From a virus, in IMG/VR virus record IMGVR_UViG_3300010430_000419, positions 1 to 25,657 of that record: a DNA stretch of 25,657 nucleotides; one strand, 5' to 3'. The notes beneath the pieces were generated by a model, which was not told where the DNA came from, searched no databases, and worked only from the letters and a program-made list of their open reading frames with translations. A program made the translations under genes and the position numbers. Each line of letters begins with the position of its first letter. Within the stretch, counting starts at the first letter, position 1. Of the stretch, positions 22,844 to 25,657 are shown piece after piece.

Positions 22844-23066
22844 AGAAAATGGCAAGTTCAAATTCGATTACGAAGTGGAAGGCATGGTGTTCTTTGGGCA
22901 GACCGATGTTGCCCTGCTGGATCGCAAGACCGGTCAGCAGGTGGTCGTGTCGATTGAGAAGCTGGAAGCTGATCTACCTGCGGCAAAGTACAAACTGATT
23001 TCTGCCGACCTGTTGATGAGCAATCGGTTCACCAATGACCGGTACGATATCGTCGGGCTGGGATGA
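22830..23066 (+). CDS. Hypothetical early-operon protein
   Basis: 78 residues from the ATG that follows leader copy 5; a longer frame from 22782 lacks a ribosome binding site. The protein starts MKTIKENGKFKFDYEVEGMV and contains DVALLDRKTGQQVVVSIEKL, suggesting a small beta-rich fold with a C-terminal helix. No family recognised. The stop TGA at 23064-23066 is followed directly by GTC of ribozyme 2, mirroring the arrangement after the gene ending at 21582. It is the last cistron of the middle message expected from ribozyme cleavage. Confidence 0.7.
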   Translation: MKTIKENGKFKFDYEVEGMVFFGQTDVALLDRKTGQQVVVSIEKLEADLPAAKYKLISADLLMSNRFTNDRYDIVGLG

Positions 23067-23130
23067 GTCGAAACCACCCGCAAGGGTGGTCTGCCGGAAC
23101 CTGACCAACCGGCACTGAAGAGACAGGTCA
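23067..23130 (+). ncRNA. Type II hammerhead ribozyme with loop I-3' tail pseudoknot, copy 2
   Basis: Same architecture as copy 1 with different stem sequences. Stem II: GUC 23067-23069 / GAC 23122-23124. GAAA: 23070-23073. Stem III: ACCACCC 23073-23079 / GGGUGGU 23084-23090, closed by a GCAA tetraloop. C17: 23091. Stem I: UGCCGG 23092-23097 / CCGGCA 23109-23114. Core CUGAAGA: 23115-23121, differing from CUGAUGA only at position 7, the one core position known to vary. Loop I UGACC (23102-23106) pairs with GGUCA (23126-23130). Cleavage is predicted between 23091 and 23092. Compensatory changes relative to copy 1 occur in stem I, stem III and the pseudoknot. Confidence 0.9.
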
Positions 23131-23134
23131 TTAC

Positions 23135-23150
23135 TCAAACGGAGATAGAA
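23135..23150 (+). repeat. Conserved leader / ribosome binding site, copy 6
   Basis: TCAAACGGAGATAGAA directly before ATG 23151, 4 bases after the ribozyme 2 pseudoknot strand. Confidence 0.88.
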
Positions 23151-23498
23151 ATGAAAGCAGTAAAATTTGAAGTGAAGTGCAAAAAAACAGGACAGGTTAC
23201 CCGTGAATTGTTCAAGTTCGAAGCAGATGATTATGAACTGGCACTGGGCCATGTTCACACCCTGCGGAATGATCCGGAGTTCTGTGCCAAGCACGGCAGG
23301 CCGATCCTTGAAACGTGTCGGGTTGAGTCATTGAAACCGGCGACAGTGGATGTGAAACCGACTTGGCAGTTCGCAATGAAGGTCTACATCATGGCACTGG
23401 AAAATGGCACTCGCGAAGGCAAGCAGGCAGCACGGGATGACCTGATGGAACTGGCCCGTAGTCTGGACGCGAAATTACAAAATGGAGTGAGTAAATGA
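23151..23498 (+). CDS. Hypothetical protein, first MKAV-start gene
   Basis: 115 residues starting MKAVKFEVKCKKTGQVTREL. The first half looks like an alpha/beta unit (strand, strand, helix: FKFEADDYELALGHVHTLRN) and the C-terminal 45 residues are helical (WQFAMKVYIMALENGTREGK, then DDLMELARSLDAKL). No known motif. It is the first cistron downstream of ribozyme 2 and overlaps the next start (GTAAATGAAA). It shares its first eleven coding bases, ATGAAAGCAGT, with the two genes starting at 23495 and 23860. Confidence 0.7.
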   Translation: MKAVKFEVKCKKTGQVTRELFKFEADDYELALGHVHTLRNDPEFCAKHGRPILETCRVESLKPATVDVKPTWQFAMKVYIMALENGTREGKQAARDDLMELARSLDAKLQNGVSK

Positions 23499-23863
23499 AA
23501 GCAGTAGCAATCAGGATCGGTCAGTCCGGCAAGGAACGGATCGAGGTAGACGGCACCGTGTATTTGAAATCGGTGCCGGTGGGCAAGTGGAACTACATCA
23601 GCAGGATCGAAGTGGATCGTGGTGCCGACATTTTCACTTTCTATGCCCGTCACCGGACTGAGGCAAATGCATGGGCCTACACACCCAGTAACATGTTCTA
23701 TGATTTCTGGGCAGGTCGGTCTGACAAGATGAGTCAGGATGGTTTGGCGGCAATCGAGGCAGGCACCGGCAAGTGGGTGAAGTTGCGGGGTGGGTTCAAA
23801 GTCTACCGTGTACCGATGCCATACCGTTGCGACTTTGTCACAGTCAGACGGGCGGCATCATGA
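23495..23863 (+). CDS. Hypothetical protein, second MKAV-start gene
   Basis: 122 residues starting MKAVAIRIGQSGKERIEVDG. The protein appears beta-rich with many aromatic residues (GKWNYISRIEVDRGADIFTF then SNMFYDFWAGRSDKMSQD) and ends in basic sequence. No family recognised. GGAGTGAGTAA before the ATG is a good ribosome binding site, located in the end of the previous gene; the ATG overlaps that gene's TGA. The stop overlaps the next start as ATGA, making the four genes from 23151 to 24191 one coupled block. Confidence 0.7.
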   Translation: MKAVAIRIGQSGKERIEVDGTVYLKSVPVGKWNYISRIEVDRGADIFTFYARHRTEANAWAYTPSNMFYDFWAGRSDKMSQDGLAAIEAGTGKWVKLRGGFKVYRVPMPYRCDFVTVRRAAS

Positions 23864-24015
23864 AAGCAGTCAAGATCAGCAAGTTGGTCAGTGAGCAGGC
23901 AGAGCAGGACAAGCAGAAAATGTGGGATCGCAAGATCAGCAAATTCATGCTGGTCGGTTACCTGCTGCTCAATCTGGTTGGATGGTTGTATTGGACTTTT
24001 GGAGGCAACGTATGA
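23860..24015 (+). CDS. 51-residue single-span membrane protein, third MKAV-start gene
   Basis: Start ATG 23860 overlaps the previous stop as ATGA. The 51-residue product has a polar, charged N-terminal half (VSEQAEQDKQKMWDRKISK) and a C-terminal hydrophobic segment (FMLVGYLLLNLVGWLYWTF, residues about 29-47), consistent with a tail-anchored inner membrane protein with its N terminus in the cytoplasm. A longer frame from 23773 has no ribosome binding site. Its neighbours give no lysis context. The role is unknown. Confidence 0.68.
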   Translation: MKAVKISKLVSEQAEQDKQKMWDRKISKFMLVGYLLLNLVGWLYWTFGGNV

Positions 24016-24191
24016 AATCACCAACGAAGACACGGGTTCTGGAATTCAGGGTTGAGCATGGCCTGACCCAAAGACAGGCAGCAGACATGATCTGGGTGAC
24101 TGACAGGACATGGCGCAATTATGAATACGGGATTCGCCAAATGCCTGCCGGTTTCTGGGAACTGCTGCAGATCAAGGCCCGAAAATTATGA
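24012..24191 (+). CDS. Small helix-turn-helix DNA-binding protein
   Basis: 59 residues from ATG 24012, which overlaps the previous stop as ATGA and follows TGGAGGCAACGT, the strongest ribosome binding site of the operon's end. The sequence VEHGLTQRQAADMIWVTDRT followed by WRNYEYGIRQMPAGFWELLQ is a compact XRE-like helix-turn-helix of a type common in phages and plasmids ('GLTQ..AA..v.v..r.W..wE.G.r.mp...weL...k'). It probably binds DNA, perhaps the palindromes upstream of the operon as an autoregulator; that target is inference. It is the last gene before the operon terminator. Confidence 0.78.
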   Translation: MKSPTKTRVLEFRVEHGLTQRQAADMIWVTDRTWRNYEYGIRQMPAGFWELLQIKARKL

Positions 24192-24218
24192 CGATAAGAA
24201 ACTGACCCGCACCCATTC

Positions 24219-24247
24219 AGGCCCGTCTAACCCACGGGCCTTTTTTT
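24219..24247 (+). terminator. Rho-independent terminator of the plus-strand operon
   Basis: AGGCCCGT (24219-24226) pairs with ACGGGCCT (24234-24241) around loop CTAACCC, and the stem runs into seven T. Located 28 bases after the helix-turn-helix gene. Confidence 0.9.
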
Positions 24248-24276
24248 GTCTGGGGGAAAGTGACAGGTGGTCGCAC

Positions 24277-24292
24277 TCAAACGGAGATTCAA
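24277..24292 (+). repeat. Conserved leader / ribosome binding site, copy 7, beyond the terminator
   Basis: TCAAACGGAGATTCAA directly before ATG 24293. It is the only copy downstream of the operon terminator, and no promoter was found between. Confidence 0.8.
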
Positions 24293-24367
24293 ATGACGAC
24301 CTTAACGCAGCCTGCCCTACGTTTGCTTGGTGGCGATAACATGACCCCCCAGTTATCTCCGACCTAG
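24293..24367 (+). CDS. 24-residue ORF behind a full leader, possibly a gene remnant
   Basis: The frame starts ATG 24293 with leader copy 7 and encodes 24 residues (MTTLTQPALRLLGGDN, then MTPQLSPT) ending TAG 24365-24367. Its stop interlocks with the stop of the convergent minus-strand gene in the palindrome CTAG. The leader is as good as those of the real operon genes, but the product is very short and separated from the operon by the terminator. It may be a genuine micropeptide, a 5' remnant of a longer operon gene truncated by rearrangement, or untranslated because no transcript reaches it. Confidence 0.45.
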   Translation: MTTLTQPALRLLGGDNMTPQLSPT

Positions 24368-24558
24368 ATTGACTCCAACAGATAGCGGATTGTATTACGT
24401 GTCTTTGCTGCTGCATACCTGTTTACTGCATCAGGCACCGCAGCACTTTTTATAGCCGACAGAATACGGGCCTCTTCACTTTTGCTCAGAGGCTCGTAGA
24501 ATTTCAAATTTGCCAACCATTGCCGACAAACTGCCTGTGGTGCGATCCTGCATACCAT
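24364..24558 (-). CDS. Small hypothetical protein downstream of the XRE-repeat regulator
   Basis: 64 residues if started at ATG 24558 (MVCRIAPQAVCRQWLANLKF). The frame stays open upstream to an ATG at 24648 inside the preceding gene, but that extension looks unlike protein sequence. No good ribosome binding site precedes 24558, so the start is uncertain. The C-terminal part (SKSEEARILSAIKSAAVPDA then VNRYAAAKTRNTIRYLLES) is helical and basic. I do not recognise it. It lies 32 bases after the regulator gene on the same strand and could be co-transcribed with it. Confidence 0.45.
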   Translation of the reverse strand: MVCRIAPQAVCRQWLANLKFYEPLSKSEEARILSAIKSAAVPDAVNRYAAAKTRNTIRYLLESI

Positions 24559-24590
24559 GACCCGATAATAACAGAACCGCACCGCACTGG

Positions 24591-25657
24591 TCAGGCACTG
24601 ACCTGATTCAACAGGATGGCAGTCCACTTGTCGATGGTGTCCTGACACCGATCCGCTTGCCGCAGGTGTTCATCACGTTGGGCAATGGCAGTCTGCAGTT
24701 CATCCGAAATATTGACGATGGAATTCTTGTCCACCTGTGCTTCCCTGATCTTGATGACAGGTTCACCGGCAGGTGGCAACGTGACCACTGCCACCGGTGC
24801 CGTCTCGACGGGTTCCGGTTTCGCCAGTTCTTCTACTCGATTTGCTTCTTGCTGCTCGATCCATGCCTTTTTCTCCGGAGAGTCGAAGTACTTGGCGGCA
24901 GGTGAATCAGAATCGTCCAATTCGCCACTGGTTGCCTTTTCGGGGGCCGGAGCGACTTCCTGCGTGGCTGGAGCAGGTGTTACCTCTGCCGACTCTGATT
25001 CCACGGGCGCAGAGTGCGTATTTTGACTCTCGATCTCTTCCACCATCGGCCCAGAACCAGATAATAGCCACTGGATGCGAGTGCCACTGGCCTTAGCCAG
25101 CTTGCCAACGAACACTGGATTCGGTATCCGGCTCGATGGGCCAGTCGCCATGTAGGCAAGCAAGGTGACCCGTGCCAGACCAACTCTGTCTGCCAAATAG
25201 GACATGGCATCTTTGTTGAGGTCATAAACATAGTCCTTCTCTGCCGCCTTGCGAAGTCGATCACCGAATCCATCCTTTTTGAAAGCAGGGATCGTGAACG
25301 GATCGTCTCCGGCCCCAGTTTTCAACCATTCGAATGGCACTTTGAACAGCTTGGCATATTGATGCAGGGTGGAATCCCGTGGGATCGATTGTTTGCCGAT
25401 CAGAGTCGAGTGCTTGCTGAAAGTTGAATTGCCTTGGGAGGTCAGGACACCGATCTCTGCTGCAGTCAGGCCGGAGTGGATTGAGCAGTCGGTCAGACGC
25501 AGGGCAAGGTCACGGGCATCGGCTGGGGGTGTCGCCAGAACATTGGTGACTGAGCCGGTGCCGGACACCATCCACCGGTGGTTCACATTGAACAGCTTGG
25601 ATAGTTTCTTCAGCACCTTGGGTGGTGGTGGTCGATAGAACTGGGATGCCATGTCGA
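24591..25657 (-). CDS. Regulator with three tandem XRE-like repeats, 5'-incomplete
   Basis: The frame has an ATG at 25652 but is still open at the window edge; because the first repeat lacks its N-terminal helices, the gene most likely starts outside. Counting from that ATG: repeat 1 ends LSKLFNVNHRWMVSGTGS (about residues 17-34); repeat 2 (about 45-118) ends YAKLFKVPFEWLKTGAG; repeat 3 (about 130-205) starts FGDRLRKAAEKD and ends KLAKASGTRIQWLLSGSGP. The 'LAk.f.v...WL.sG.G' ending is typical of CI-like XRE domains. A Pro/Ala/Glu-rich linker (about 205-300) and a C-terminal helical segment (DELQTAIAQRDEHLRQADRC) follow. DNA binding is likely; no peptidase domain is seen. Confidence 0.72.
   Translation of the reverse strand, partial: DMASQFYRPPPPKVLKKLSKLFNVNHRWMVSGTGSVTNVLATPPADARDLALRLTDCSIHSGLTAAEIGVLTSQGNSTFSKHSTLIGKQSIPRDSTLHQYAKLFKVPFEWLKTGAGDDPFTIPAFKKDGFGDRLRKAAEKDYVYDLNKDAMSYLADRVGLARVTLLAYMATGPSSRIPNPVFVGKLAKASGTRIQWLLSGSGPMVEEIESQNTHSAPVESESAEVTPAPATQEVAPAPEKATSGELDDSDSPAAKYFDSPEKKAWIEQQEANRVEELAKPEPVETAPVAVVTLPPAGEPVIKIREAQVDKNSIVNISDELQTAIAQRDEHLRQADRCQDTIDKWTAILLNQVSA

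Noticed and set aside
24364-24648. 94-codon version of the small gene after the XRE-repeat regulator
   Set aside because: The first 30 codons overlap the regulator's coding end and look like a shadow; the internal ATG at 24558 was preferred.
1-25657. tRNA genes, CRISPR arrays, integrase or attachment sites, insertion sequences
   Set aside because: No cloverleaf, regularly spaced direct repeats, recombinase motif or transposase was seen on either strand. The evenly recurring CAAACGGAGAT leaders are ribosome binding sites separated by genes, not CRISPR repeats.

Overview
The window is a contiguous piece of a tailed double-stranded DNA phage genome with short-tailed (podovirus-like) morphology, or a prophage or metagenomic relative. 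The minus strand from 18750 down to position 1 carries a complete virion module in the usual podovirus order: terminase large subunit, a small nuclease-like protein, portal (head-tail connector), a Bbp19-like protein, scaffold, major capsid protein, tail tube adaptor and nozzle, internal ejection proteins and a T7-type tail-fibre anchor. The combination of connector-type portal, Bbp19-like protein and very large polyvalent ejection proteins suggests a relative of Bordetella phage BPP-1-like podoviruses rather than T7 itself. No host can be named from the sequence.

The structural genes are tightly packed, with ATGA and TAATG stop/start overlaps throughout. They include three genes under 60 codons: a 27-codon lysine-rich peptide, a 53-codon four-cysteine protein and the partial gene at the left edge is also missed by simple ORF calling because it has no stop in the window. 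A sigma70-like promoter and a large hairpin lie upstream of the capsid gene, and a G7/C7 hairpin follows it. Between terL and a probable terS (19990-20394, minus) sits a three-gene, AT-richer cassette on the opposite strand (18878-19800) with its own promoter-like signal.

Right of terS, a plus-strand operon (20653-24191) encodes ten small, mostly unknown proteins: a zinc ribbon, two single-span membrane proteins, a YodL-like protein and a small helix-turn-helix protein. It begins at a promoter whose spacer contains a perfect 7-bp palindrome and ends at a strong rho-independent terminator. Seven start codons are preceded by nearly the same leader, (A)CTCAAACGGAGATAGAAA.

The most striking content is in two intergenic gaps of that operon (21583-21644 and 23067-23130). 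Each can be folded by hand into a complete type II hammerhead self-cleaving ribozyme: GUC-GAAA, closed stem III, cleavable C, closed stem I, CUGANGA, GAC, plus a 5-bp pseudoknot between loop I and the 3' tail. Stem I, stem III and the pseudoknot differ in sequence between the copies but keep perfect pairing, while core nucleotides are invariant. Both begin directly after a stop codon and end just before a leader, so they should cut the operon mRNA into three cistron groups.

The right end (24364-25657, minus) holds an unusual regulator with three tandem XRE-like repeats, open at the window edge, and a small downstream gene. No tRNA, integrase, CRISPR array or lysis gene was recognised.
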